Source: Candidatus Methanomethylophilaceae archaeon (lineage in GTDB: Archaea; Thermoplasmatota; Thermoplasmata; Methanomassiliicoccales; Methanomethylophilaceae). Taken from it: a stretch of 5,157 bases of DNA. The stretch spans positions 1 to 5,157 of the forward strand of contig JAFVET010000072.1 of assembly GCA_017475875.1 (NCBI GenBank), given 5' to 3'. Below, piece by piece: positions 1 to 5,157 of this stretch. The notes beneath the pieces were generated by a model. It was not told the origin of the DNA and made no database searches. It was given only the letters and a program-made list of their open reading frames with translations. Each line of letters begins with the position of its first letter. Within the stretch, counting starts at the first letter, position 1. The translations under genes were made by a program, and so were the position numbers.

Positions 1-1336
1 GATACGTGACGATGTTCTTCACGTATGTGTCATCGAAGGTGAAGAACCTGCCGTAGTCACCGCCGTTGGCGGTACGGTAACTCGCCGAATCGCTCAACAG
101 ATATGCATACACGTCGCTGTAGCGCAACTGATCCGTATACGTGTACGTCTCTCCACCGTATTCCCATGTGACCGTGAAGGGCTTCAGCACGTCGATGAAG
201 ACGCGTATCTGTTTGCGGACCGGTGACGAAGAATCTGTTATCACAAAATAACCATACTTGGTCGCCGTCGTAGGTGTGAGCACCTCCGTTTCCCCGTTCT
301 CCGCAGTTAAAAACACACGACCCGTCAGTCCATAGGCATCCGTGTCGATGGACATGGTGTCCAAAGTCACGTAATCGGCTGTGGAACGGGCCTCGTACAA
401 CCTGTCCGGAGTCGCCCTCTGGACAACATACGTCCTCTCTGTGGATACCAGCTCACCGTCCTCGAACCATCCGTAGAACCTGTCCCCGTTTGCGGTCAGG
501 GTGAGTGTTCCTCCGATGGTCGTATCCAATTCGCCCTCGACGTCGAGGTCGTAATCCTCAACGACGTCCAACGTGAAGTTCTGGTCATAGTCCATTACGC
601 CCCATCTGCTCAACGTGTACGTGAGCGTCACGTCGGATAGCGGTGCAACAATCTTGATTGGAATCAGACTGCGGTAGATCCACTGCCTCTCGCCAGACGA
701 ATCCTCCCAGACCTCGCAACGGTATTTCGTCGTGAATCCTAAACGAATGGTCTCGTTTCCGATGTAATGGAAGTCACCTTCAAATTCGTCGGTCCAATAT
801 CCGCCAGTATCGCTGATGACCCTCGGGTTGAAGAACCATCCGCTGCGGATCTCGTAACTGTTGCTGACGTAGTACGCCCCGTCGACCTTCGCGACATAGG
901 CCCAGGTCTCCGTCCCCGAGTAGCGGTTGGTCAACATCATGTTGTTGCCGGTGATCGACATTGTGAAGTAGGTCCCCACGATGTCGTCGGTCCAAGACGC
1001 ATAGAGTTCGAGGTCCTCGTCGAGAGTAGATAGAATGGCTCCGAGCGGTTCCTCGTGGGACTCGTCCACGTACCATCCTTCGAAGAACTTCCCTTCTTTG
1101 ACGGGTGTCGGTAGATTCTGATACGTTCCAGGGACGTATGAGGTTCCAACTTCTCCGACAAATTCTCCTCCCTCGAGATGATAGACGATGGTGCGGGAAT
1201 CGCCATCGACAGAAGTCTCATCCTGTGAACGTTCTTCCTGCGAACGGTTACCGTCCATTCCAATGACGATGACCGCGGCTATCCCTACGATGGCGACTAA
1301 CGCGAGCACAGCCAACATCAACCTTGTGGAGGCCAT
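1..1336 (-). CDS. Membrane-anchored surface protein with InlB B-type (Listeria-Bacteroides) repeat, C-terminal part outside window
   Basis: The frame is open from ATG at 1336 to the left edge (445 codons, no stop), so the C-terminus is missing. Residues 6-26 form one strongly hydrophobic helix after a short basic start, without a lipobox cysteine, so it is a signal peptide or signal anchor and the rest should be extracellular. A Gln/Glu/Asp/Ser-rich linker follows (about 30-47). Residues 49-115 match the InlB B-repeat pattern: TIVYHLEGGEF, then LPTP, FFEGWYVDE and ELYASW. A second, weaker copy lies at about 276-317 (FYGWFEDGELVSTE, then RLYEAR). The rest is rich in Tyr, Trp, Thr and Asp and looks like beta-sandwich material I cannot assign. 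NxS/T sequons at residues 30, 194 and 253 could carry archaeal N-glycans. Such repeats are common in adhesin-like proteins of gut methanogens; a role in contact with host or other microbes is inference. The start is supported by a TATA-like box 25 bp upstream. Confidence 0.85.
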   Translation of the reverse strand, partial: MASTRLMLAVLALVAIVGIAAVIVIGMDGNRSQEERSQDETSVDGDSRTIVYHLEGGEFVGEVGTSYVPGTYQNLPTPVKEGKFFEGWYVDESHEEPLGAILSTLDEDLELYASWTDDIVGTYFTMSITGNNMMLTNRYSGTETWAYVAKVDGAYYVSNSYEIRSGWFFNPRVISDTGGYWTDEFEGDFHYIGNETIRLGFTTKYRCEVWEDSSGERQWIYRSLIPIKIVAPLSDVTLTYTLSRWGVMDYDQNFTLDVVEDYDLDVEGELDTTIGGTLTLTANGDRFYGWFEDGELVSTERTYVVQRATPDRLYEARSTADYVTLDTMSIDTDAYGLTGRVFLTAENGETEVLTPTTATKYGYFVITDSSSPVRKQIRVFIDVLKPFTVTWEYGGETYTYTDQLRYSDVYAYLLSDSASYRTANGGDYGRFFTFDDTYVKNIVTY

Positions 1337-1357
1337 GCCCGCGAATGTGAGTCTTAC

Positions 1358-1365
1358 TTAAAAAT
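1358..1365 (-). promoter_or_regulatory. Candidate TATA box for the surface protein gene
   Basis: On the minus strand this reads ATTTTTAA. Its centre lies about 25 bp before the ATG at 1336, the spacing expected between an archaeal TATA box and the start of a leaderless transcript. No Shine-Dalgarno motif is visible in the 21 bp between the two genes, which fits leaderless translation. The box overlaps the stop codon of the PemK-like gene, so the surface gene may be transcribed separately from cbiK and the PemK-like gene. This is a motif-and-spacing call only. Confidence 0.45.
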
Positions 1366-1735
1366 CCCCTCGGTAATCGTTCTTCTTGTACGCTTTGGTT
1401 CCTTTGTGCTTGCCGAGGACGATGGTCATCATGTCCACGTCCTCGGGGCACAGGTCGCCGAGCTTGTAGTTGAACTCGTCCTCCTTGAGTTTGAAGAGAC
1501 GGTCGGTGCGGACGACGGACCTCTGATCCAACATGACCTCGTAGGGGTCGAACAGTTTGAAATAGGTGGCCGCGCTCCTCCCGTGGGTGGTGACCATCAG
1601 GACCGTGAACGCGTCGCCGCGCTTCTCCAGAACGATCACTGGGCGGTTCTTTGCACCCGAACCGTCGTCGAAGTAGAGGTGGGCGTTCCAGACCTCCATG
1701 GGTCTGGGACGACCGGCCTTCTTCATCTGGTTCAT
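1358..1735 (-). CDS. PemK/MazF-like protein (putative toxin-fold ribonuclease), no partner antitoxin seen
   Basis: The product is 125 residues, close to the usual 110-120 for MazF/PemK. Family-like signs run in order: EVWNAHLYFDDG (14-25) as the first beta strand, then KNRPVIVLEK (29-38) with the conserved RPV, MVTTH (47-51), and LDQRSVVRTDRLFKL (69-83), which resembles the MazF strand with Ser-Val-Val followed by a hydrophobic core. The last 20 residues are basic. Active family members are sequence-specific endoribonucleases with a small antitoxin encoded next to them; no antitoxin-like ORF is visible on either side. ATG at 1733-1735 overlaps the cbiK stop in an ATGA arrangement, so translation is probably coupled. 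A second ATG at 1726, nine bases after AAGGA, is a credible alternative start. The longer frame reaching back to 1801 runs inside cbiK and is rejected because its extra N-terminus does not resemble the family. RNase activity is inferred and could be lost. Confidence 0.75.
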   Translation of the reverse strand: MNQMKKAGRPRPMEVWNAHLYFDDGSGAKNRPVIVLEKRGDAFTVLMVTTHGRSAATYFKLFDPYEVMLDQRSVVRTDRLFKLKEDEFNYKLGDLCPEDVDMMTIVLGKHKGTKAYKKNDYRGDF

Positions 1736-2547
1736 TCCTTTTCCGTCTCGGAGACGGCGTCGCCGATGTGTGACATGAACATCTCCTGGAACTCCTTCCA
1801 CTCCCCGAGTCCCATGATGAGCGTCGTCACATGGTATCCCTTCGACGAAAGGACGTTCTTGAGGGAATCGTCATCGTCGCCGGCCATGTCGGTGTTGGCG
1901 TGGTCCCCGGCCACGAGCATGAACGGCGTGACCAGGACGTCCTTGATGCCGTGCCCCTCCATCAGGGAGATGGTGTCCTCGAAATCCGGGAAACCCTCCA
2001 CGGTCGTCACGAATACATCCTCGTATCCCGCCAAGAGCAACTTGAGCTGGAGCTGGCTGTAGGTGGCGTTGGAGTAGTGTTCGGTACCGTGTCCCATGAG
2101 GACCACGGCCGAATCCGGTCCGAGGTCTGTCTTAGCCTTCTTGATTACGGTTTTCGAGAGGGCTTCCACGACGACATCGTAGTCTTCCGGGGACGTGAGG
2201 AGGGGTTTGCCGACCACGAGTGAATCGAACCTGTCCGAATATCCCATCGAGATGTCCCTGACGAACTCGTACTCTATACCGTTCATCACGTGGGTCGGCT
2301 GGACAACGACCTCCTTGTACCCGTCGGCCAAAAGGCGGTCCAGGGCCTCGTCCACGTAGTCGACGTGCTCCCCGTCCCTCGTCTTGAGCTTCTTGATGAT
2401 CATCTTGCTGGTGAACGCGCGCCTGACCTCCCAGTCGGGGAACCTCTCGGCGGCCAACCTCTCTATGGCCCCGATCGTCTTCTCACGGTTGTCGTTGTAA
2501 CTGGTCCCGAAGCTGACCACGAGTATGGCTTTCGATGTGCTCGGCAT
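1732..2547 (-). CDS. cbiK: Anaerobic sirohydrochlorin cobaltochelatase CbiK
   Basis: CbiK inserts Co2+ into sirohydrochlorin (or precorrin-2) in the oxygen-independent cobalamin pathway, without ATP, in the cytoplasm; no signal peptide is present, unlike the periplasmic CbiK of some sulfate reducers. The 271 residues match the usual length of about 260-270. The N-terminus has the family opening AILVVSFGTSYNDNR (7-21). THVMNGIEYE (85-94) carries the acidic metal-site residue, probably Glu92. MGHGTEHYSNATY (151-163) carries the catalytic His153, and FMLVAGDHANTDMAGDD (209-225) carries the second metal-binding His216. These correspond to Glu89, His145 and His207 of Salmonella CbiK as I remember them. 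The gene leads a two-gene unit with the PemK-like gene, which overlaps its stop by four bases. Corrinoid-dependent methyltransferases such as MtmBC nearby explain the demand for the cofactor. The assignment is firm; chelation of another metal cannot be excluded from sequence. Confidence 0.95.
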   Translation of the reverse strand: MPSTSKAILVVSFGTSYNDNREKTIGAIERLAAERFPDWEVRRAFTSKMIIKKLKTRDGEHVDYVDEALDRLLADGYKEVVVQPTHVMNGIEYEFVRDISMGYSDRFDSLVVGKPLLTSPEDYDVVVEALSKTVIKKAKTDLGPDSAVVLMGHGTEHYSNATYSQLQLKLLLAGYEDVFVTTVEGFPDFEDTISLMEGHGIKDVLVTPFMLVAGDHANTDMAGDDDDSLKNVLSSKGYHVTTLIMGLGEWKEFQEMFMSHIGDAVSETEKE

Positions 2548-2576
2548 GATATCGTGGCATCGAATCAGGCTATTCG

Positions 2577-2584
2577 TAGATAAG
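2577..2584 (-). promoter_or_regulatory. Weak candidate TATA box for cbiK
   Basis: On the minus strand this reads CTTATCTA, centred about 33 bp before the cbiK ATG. That would give a leader of only a few bases. No Shine-Dalgarno sequence precedes the ATG, which fits a leaderless or near-leaderless message. The match to the archaeal TATA consensus is imperfect, so this is tentative. No riboswitch-like structure for cobalamin control is evident in the 94 bp between the divergent genes. Confidence 0.3.
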
Positions 2585-2611
2585 GGTGACCATGGATGCG
2601 CAAATGGACAG

Positions 2612-2619
2612 TTTTATCA
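2612..2619 (+). promoter_or_regulatory. Candidate TATA box for the MBL-like gene
   Basis: The plus strand reads TTTTATCA, centred about 26 bp before the ATG at 2642. That spacing would place the transcription start at the start codon, so the message would be leaderless. No ribosome binding site is visible before 2642, which agrees. This box supports 2642 rather than the upstream ATG at 2525 as the start. Confidence 0.4.
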
Positions 2620-2641
2620 GGATAGACCACCGCTACGGGTC

Positions 2642-2851
2642 ATGGACTCGACTGTAGAGGAGCTCGGCATCGGATCGGTGGAGACCTTCCGCCGTAACGG
2701 ACTCGAGATAAGGGTCTACGACTGCAGGGACGAAGCGGGCGCACGCGTCATAATGGTAGTCAGGGACGGGAAATGCATCCTGATAGAGCAACCCGGATTC
2801 AGGAAGAACATCGACGAACTGAGCAAGTACATCCTGGACAGCGGGCTGTAA
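2642..2851 (+). CDS. N-terminal piece of the interrupted MBL-like gene (69 residues)
   Basis: This is the part a ribosome would make if the TAA is a true stop. It starts at ATG 2642, about 26 bp after a TATA-like box and without a Shine-Dalgarno motif. It holds beta strands (LEIRVYDCRD, VIMVVRDGKCILIE) and the helix before the first MBL motif, but none of the putative metal ligands, so it is unlikely to work alone. TAA, unlike TAG, is not a pyrrolysine codon in these organisms. An intact free-standing 69-residue protein is less likely than a broken gene. Confidence 0.45.
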   Translation: MDSTVEELGIGSVETFRRNGLEIRVYDCRDEAGARVIMVVRDGKCILIEQPGFRKNIDELSKYILDSGL

Positions 2852-2917
2852 CCCGTAGCACGTTTCGTCGCCTACCACAGCCCGGGGGCCAGTTTCCTTC
2901 CCGGAGTCAGGACCATA

Positions 2918-3433
2918 ATGACCCCGTCCGCCCAGAAATACAATACGATAGGGGTCGGGGCACAGCTCGTGGAGGACTACTCCTCGATCTACGGCTTCCC
3001 GTTCGACGAGGAACTGGTTGAGTGCACCGAGGTCTTCGAGGGAGGGGAGATCGAAATAGCCGGTATCCTTTTCGAGGTCATCCCTGTCACCGAGGCCTTC
3101 GAGATCGTGATACCGAAGGCCAACGCCGTCTACATGCACATGCTCGGGCACGACAGCCACTCCCTAGTCTTCGGGATGGAGGGCGCCGATGCGGAGCTGA
3201 AAAGGTTGCAGGGGTACCTCGACAGGGGCATCGACCTATATCTCTCGTCCCACCACTCCCCCGAGAGCACTGACGACGTGCTCCTGAAGATGGATTACAT
3301 CCGCGACCTCAAGAAGACCGCATCCGAAAGCAGGAACGCGGAGGAGTTCGCGTCCAAGGTCCTGCGTGGCCACCACGGTTTCGCCGGAAAGGACTTCGTC
3401 GAGATGAGCTCCTGGTTCTTCTTCGATATCTGA
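2918..3433 (+). CDS. C-terminal piece of the interrupted MBL-like gene (171 residues)
   Basis: This ORF follows the TAA in the same frame and could be made by reinitiation: AGGA at 2909-2912 lies five bases before the ATG at 2918. Starting here drops the motif 1 loop (AYHSPGAS, encoded just upstream) and leaves residues resembling later MBL motifs: HMLGHDSHSLVF (74-85) and SSHHSPES (110-117). A Lys/Glu-rich helix and an aromatic end (SSWFFFDI) follow. No signal peptide or membrane segment is visible. It converges with mtmB and is separated from it by 137 bp. It is best treated as part of the longer broken gene; taken alone it would be called a hypothetical protein. Confidence 0.5.
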   Translation: MTPSAQKYNTIGVGAQLVEDYSSIYGFPFDEELVECTEVFEGGEIEIAGILFEVIPVTEAFEIVIPKANAVYMHMLGHDSHSLVFGMEGADAELKRLQGYLDRGIDLYLSSHHSPESTDDVLLKMDYIRDLKKTASESRNAEEFASKVLRGHHGFAGKDFVEMSSWFFFDI

Positions 3434-3435
3434 AC

Positions 3436-3468
3436 AAAAAAAATCCCTTCCGGGGATTCCCGGAAGGG
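3436..3468 (-). terminator. mtmB: Hairpin plus T8 terminator of the mtmCB operon
   Basis: Positions 3445-3454 (CCCTTCCGGG) pair perfectly with 3459-3468 around a four-base loop (3455-3458). Read on the minus strand, the hairpin is followed by A and then eight T (3443-3436). That is the classic intrinsic terminator form and also supplies the U-tract archaeal polymerase needs. It lies about 100 bp after the mtmB stop. On the plus strand the A-run precedes the hairpin, so the T-tract serves only the leftward transcript. Confidence 0.75.
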
Positions 3469-3497
3469 TGGCAATGGCTTCACAGGTTTTGGCAGAG

Positions 3498-3529
3498 CTC
3501 TCCCCCTTTCCTCCTTTTAAGGGGGAGAG
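3498..3529. repeat. Perfect 11-bp inverted repeat with 10-base loop in the convergent intergenic region
   Basis: CTCTCCCCCTT at 3498-3508 pairs fully with AAGGGGGAGAG at 3519-3529. The loop (3509-3518) reads TCCTCCTTTT on the plus strand, and its minus-strand copy contains GGAGG. There is no T-run directly after the stem on either strand, so it is not a standard terminator by itself. It could stabilise the 3' end of the mtmB transcript, or the pyrimidine-rich plus strand (3498-3518) could end transcription of the MBL-like gene. The function is not known. Confidence 0.55.
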
Positions 3530-3570
3530 AAAATGGTTTGGAAACGGTTTCGAGGTGATAAGTCGGTTGC

Positions 3571-4989
3571 TCAGTTGTCCACGCGGATTCCTGAGTTGTT
3601 GAACCTGCTCATGTCCAGGCCCAAGTCGGTAAGTGTCGCACAGGCCTTGTCGTACACTTCGAGGTACTCCTTGGTAGGCCTGACGGTAGTGACGTCGTAG
3701 CACTCTTCGAACCTCTTTCCGGCGGGTGCGGTGGTGTACTGCGCCTCGTAGATCGGGATGAGCTTGTTGAGTATCTCGTTGACGTCTGCGACCTTCATTC
3801 CCGCGGTGCACGCGGCAGCCTCACCCATCATCCTGGCTTCCATACCGGTCGTCTTGTTCTCGACGACACCCTTGGCGGCCGCGGATCCGGAGAGGAGCTC
3901 CCTTCCGGAGGCGGTGTCGGACATGGCCTGGGCCGCGGTCTCGAGGAGACACATCTCGGTGCAGGGTCCGGCGATCGGGTAGTACTGGTTGGCGAGCAGG
4001 AGATCGGTGTTGGCGTCTATGGCCGCCGCGGCGTGGGCTGCTACCTGCAGGGTTCCGCGGGCCATGGTGGTTCCCCACCTGATGTGGATGGGTCCGTCCA
4101 GGTGGAAGTTTCCGCTGAACAGGGCGAAGGACGCCAAGGTGGTGGCTACGTCACAGATCGCGGTCTCCTCCACTCCTCCGGTGTATCCACCGAGGATGGG
4201 CATCTGCTCGATCATGATGGTGTCTCCGGACACGGTCCATCCGGACAGCATGTTGAGACCGGTCATGTCGATCTTCAGCTCGTTCAGCTGGGAGCACTCG
4301 TGGGGGTCGGTGATCCTGTGACCGGCGTTCGGGGCGTCCGCGACGAGACGGGCAGCCTCCGACAGGGGGGTCTCAGGTCCCTAGACACCGAGCCCGGGCC
4401 TTCCGGCCCTGGTGCGGGCTTCCTTGGTGGCCCTGAGCTCGGCCATGGTGGCACGGATCTCGTAGGGCGTCTTCGATTTCGCAGGCTTGCCCTCGATGGT
4501 GGTCATGACACCGTTGACCAGGGTGTCCACGATGCCTTCCTGGGCGTAGGACTGCATGATCTTCATGAACATGTCCTCAGAGAGGGGCGATCCGGTAGGT
4601 CCTCCCTGGATGATCGGCTTGACCGGGCTGTTCCCGTGCCTGGGGTAGAACCTGCAGATGTCCCTTCCCTCACCGAGGATCAGCTTCTTCGGGGCCTTCT
4701 TCACTCCCTCGAGTACCTCCTCCTCCGTGACCTTCAGGACACGTCCGAGGTCCTGGCAGTAGAAGCCGGTGTCGACGAGCATCTCCAGACCAGCCTGGAA
4801 GATGTTGTTGATGAGCTCCTTGTCCTCGGGGATGATGGAGTTCTCCTCGATTTTGATGTTGTACTTCTCCTTGTGCCTCGAGATGTTCTGGGGGATTATT
4901 GTGTTGTCCCACTCGCTCTCGGGGACTTTCGTTCCCTTTACGAAGCGCTCGTATACGTCAGTGATTGTTAGAGGACGTGTTGCAGACAT
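3571..4989 (-). CDS. mtmB: Monomethylamine methyltransferase MtmB, with pyrrolysine at residue 203
   Basis: MtmB transfers the methyl group of monomethylamine to the Co(I) corrinoid of MtmC, the first step of methanogenesis from this substrate, in the cytoplasm. The frame from ATG 4989 to TGA at 3573-3571 is one gene of 472 residues with an in-frame TAG at 4383-4381 (residue 203), read as pyrrolysine. The flanks RAGRPGLGV and GPETPLSEAAR match the Methanosarcina protein (Pyl at 202), and the sequence after TAG continues without a start for 38 codons (PHECSQLNELKID). Other typical stretches are IIQGGPTGSPLSED (126-139), EQMPILGGYTGGVEET, HLDGPIHIRWG and NQYYPIAGPCTEMCLLE. After the usual end near DLGL about a dozen residues are added (DMSRFNNSGIRVDN). 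A good ribosome site (GAGGTG) and a ten-base gap put it behind mtmC in one operon. Production needs the pyl genes, which are not in this window. Standard gene calling would split it at 4381. Confidence 0.97.
4381..4383 (-). other. mtmB: In-frame UAG read as pyrrolysine in mtmB
   Basis: The plus strand shows CTA, giving TAG in the mtmB frame between GGT-GTC and GGA-CCT. In MtmB the pyrrolysine ring binds and orients the methylamine for attack by Co(I). All other gene ends in the window use TGA or TAA, which suits an organism that decodes UAG with tRNA-Pyl. A firm PYLIS-type stem directly downstream is not evident. Confidence 0.95.
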
Positions 4990-4995
4990 TTTTTA

Positions 4996-5001
4996 CACCT
5001 C
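4996..5001 (-). promoter_or_regulatory. mtmB: Ribosome binding site of mtmB
   Basis: On the minus strand GAGGTG lies six bases before the mtmB ATG and overlaps the TGA of mtmC. This strong match to the archaeal anti-Shine-Dalgarno sequence fixes the mtmB start at 4989 and indicates translation from a polycistronic mtmC-mtmB message. Confidence 0.8.
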
Positions 5002-5157
5002 AGGACATCAGACGGTCGACGAGTCCGATGATCTCGTTCGCGGTCTCGGAATAGCCGTCGGCCCCGATCTCGTCGCACCAGGCCTGGCTGCACGGGGCTC
5101 CTCCGAAGATGGCCTTGTAGGGTGCATCCATCTCCTTGATGGTCTCGACCAGTTCCC
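5000..5157 (-). CDS. mtmC: Monomethylamine corrinoid protein MtmC, C-terminal end only
   Basis: Only the last 51 codons are present; the N-terminus lies beyond the right edge. MtmC carries the cobalamin-type cofactor methylated by MtmB and demethylated by MtbA-type CoM methyltransferase. The visible part is the end of the B12-binding Rossmann domain: YKAIFGGAPCSQAWCDEIGA, then DGYSETANEIIGLVDRLMS. GGAPxxQxW and IGADGYSExA are hallmarks of the methylamine and methanol corrinoid proteins near the lower face of the corrin ring. The DxHxxG motif with the cobalt-binding His would be upstream and cannot be seen. TGA at 5002-5000 is ten bases before the mtmB start. The choice of MtmC over MtbC or MttC rests mainly on the mtmB neighbour. 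Confidence 0.93.
   Translation of the reverse strand, partial: ELVETIKEMDAPYKAIFGGAPCSQAWCDEIGADGYSETANEIIGLVDRLMS

Larger units (their letters stand above)
2642..3433 (+). pseudogene. Metallo-beta-lactamase-fold-like protein gene interrupted by in-frame TAA
   Basis: Codons 1-69 (2642-2848), a TAA at 2849-2851, and codons 71-263 with a TGA at 3431-3433 all lie in one frame. The 22 codons between the TAA and the next ATG (2918) also read as sensible protein, including VARFVAYHSPGASFL. Read through, the order is that of an MBL-fold hydrolase: GKCILIEQPGFRKNIDELSKYILDSGL matches the usual strand, acidic/glycine turn and helix before motif 1, then the YHSPGAS loop at the motif 1 position, HMLGHDSHSLVF at the position of the PGHTxGS motif, and LSSHHSPES near the C-terminus. 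The stop sits where the family often has Lys or Glu (GLxPV), so a single base change such as AAA or GAA to TAA is the simplest history. The HxHxDH ligands are replaced (AYHSPGA), so classical two-metal catalysis is doubtful even in an intact form. A sequencing error is an alternative. The interruption is seen directly; MBL membership and decay are inferred. Confidence 0.65.

Noticed and set aside
1736..1801. Longer PemK-like start reaching into cbiK
   Set aside because: The extra 22 residues are arginine-rich out-of-frame cbiK sequence; the ATGA overlap start gives the normal family length.
1406..2223. Plus-strand ORFs of 218 and 130 codons opposite cbiK and the PemK-like gene
   Set aside because: They mirror well-supported minus-strand genes and have no start signals or domain-like sequence.
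2525..2641. ATG at 2525 as start of the plus-strand gene
   Set aside because: It would overlap the cbiK start and promoter and add residues unlike the fold; the TATA-like box at 2612-2619 supports 2642.
2548..2641. Cobalamin riboswitch before cbiK
   Set aside because: The spacer is only 94 bp, shows no B12-box-like sequence or extended pairing, and appears to give a near-leaderless message.
2849..2851. TAA in the MBL-like gene as a recoded sense codon
   Set aside because: Pyrrolysine uses TAG, and no known archaeal system reads TAA. A nonsense change or a base-call error is simpler.
4264..4266. ATG at 4266 as start of a second, separate methyltransferase gene
   Set aside because: The frame upstream of it up to the TAG encodes conserved MtmB sequence, so this is an internal Met and the TAG is pyrrolysine.
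4320..4395. PYLIS-like hairpin around the amber codon
   Set aside because: Only a short imperfect stem (GGTGTCT against AGACCCC) is visible, which is too weak to claim, and PYLIS is not essential for UAG decoding in archaea.
4033..4971. Plus-strand ORF of 312 codons opposite mtmB
   Set aside because: It is the antisense shadow of the strongly recognised mtmB. Its translation is a low-complexity mix of Gly, Val, Leu, Asp and His with no family resemblance.
1..5157. tRNA, rRNA, CRISPR array, insertion sequence
   Set aside because: No clover-leaf, repeat-spacer pattern, transposase or terminal inverted repeats could be recognised on either strand.

Overview
The window looks like chromosomal DNA of a methylotrophic, methyl-reducing methanogenic archaeon of the Methanomassiliicoccales, probably a gut or rumen relative of Methanomethylophilus. 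The best evidence is a monomethylamine methyltransferase gene (mtmB) with an in-frame amber codon at the pyrrolysine position, directly behind the 3' end of its corrinoid protein gene (mtmC). Other supporting signs are TATA-like boxes about 25 bp before start codons (leaderless genes), a GAGGTG ribosome binding site before mtmB, and the fact that no gene end in the window uses TAG. The order-level placement is an inference from gene content, not from a marker gene.

Layout from left to right. (1) Positions 1-1336, minus strand: a long surface protein with an N-terminal membrane helix and a Listeria-Bacteroides (InlB B-type) repeat, running off the left edge. (2) Positions 1358-1735, minus: a PemK/MazF-like protein with no visible antitoxin. 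It overlaps by four bases (3) cbiK, the anaerobic cobalt chelatase of corrinoid synthesis, at 1732-2547, minus. (4) A 94-bp divergent promoter region. (5) Positions 2642-3433, plus: one metallo-beta-lactamase-like reading frame cut by an in-frame TAA at 2849-2851. (6) A convergent intergenic region, 3434-3570, with two perfect hairpins; the one ending in eight T on the minus strand is the likely terminator of the mtm operon. (7) mtmB with pyrrolysine, 3571-4989, minus. (8) The 3' end of mtmC, 5000-5157, minus, cut by the right edge.

The metabolic theme is corrinoid-dependent methyl transfer. MtmB moves the methyl group of monomethylamine to the Co(I) corrinoid carried by MtmC, and CbiK inserts the cobalt during synthesis of that corrinoid. 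The PemK-like gene is translationally coupled to cbiK, and the surface protein appears to have its own promoter inside the end of the PemK-like gene. I see no wholly new system. The points most worth a second look are the antitoxin-less PemK gene in a cobalamin context and the TAA-interrupted, ligand-poor MBL-like gene.
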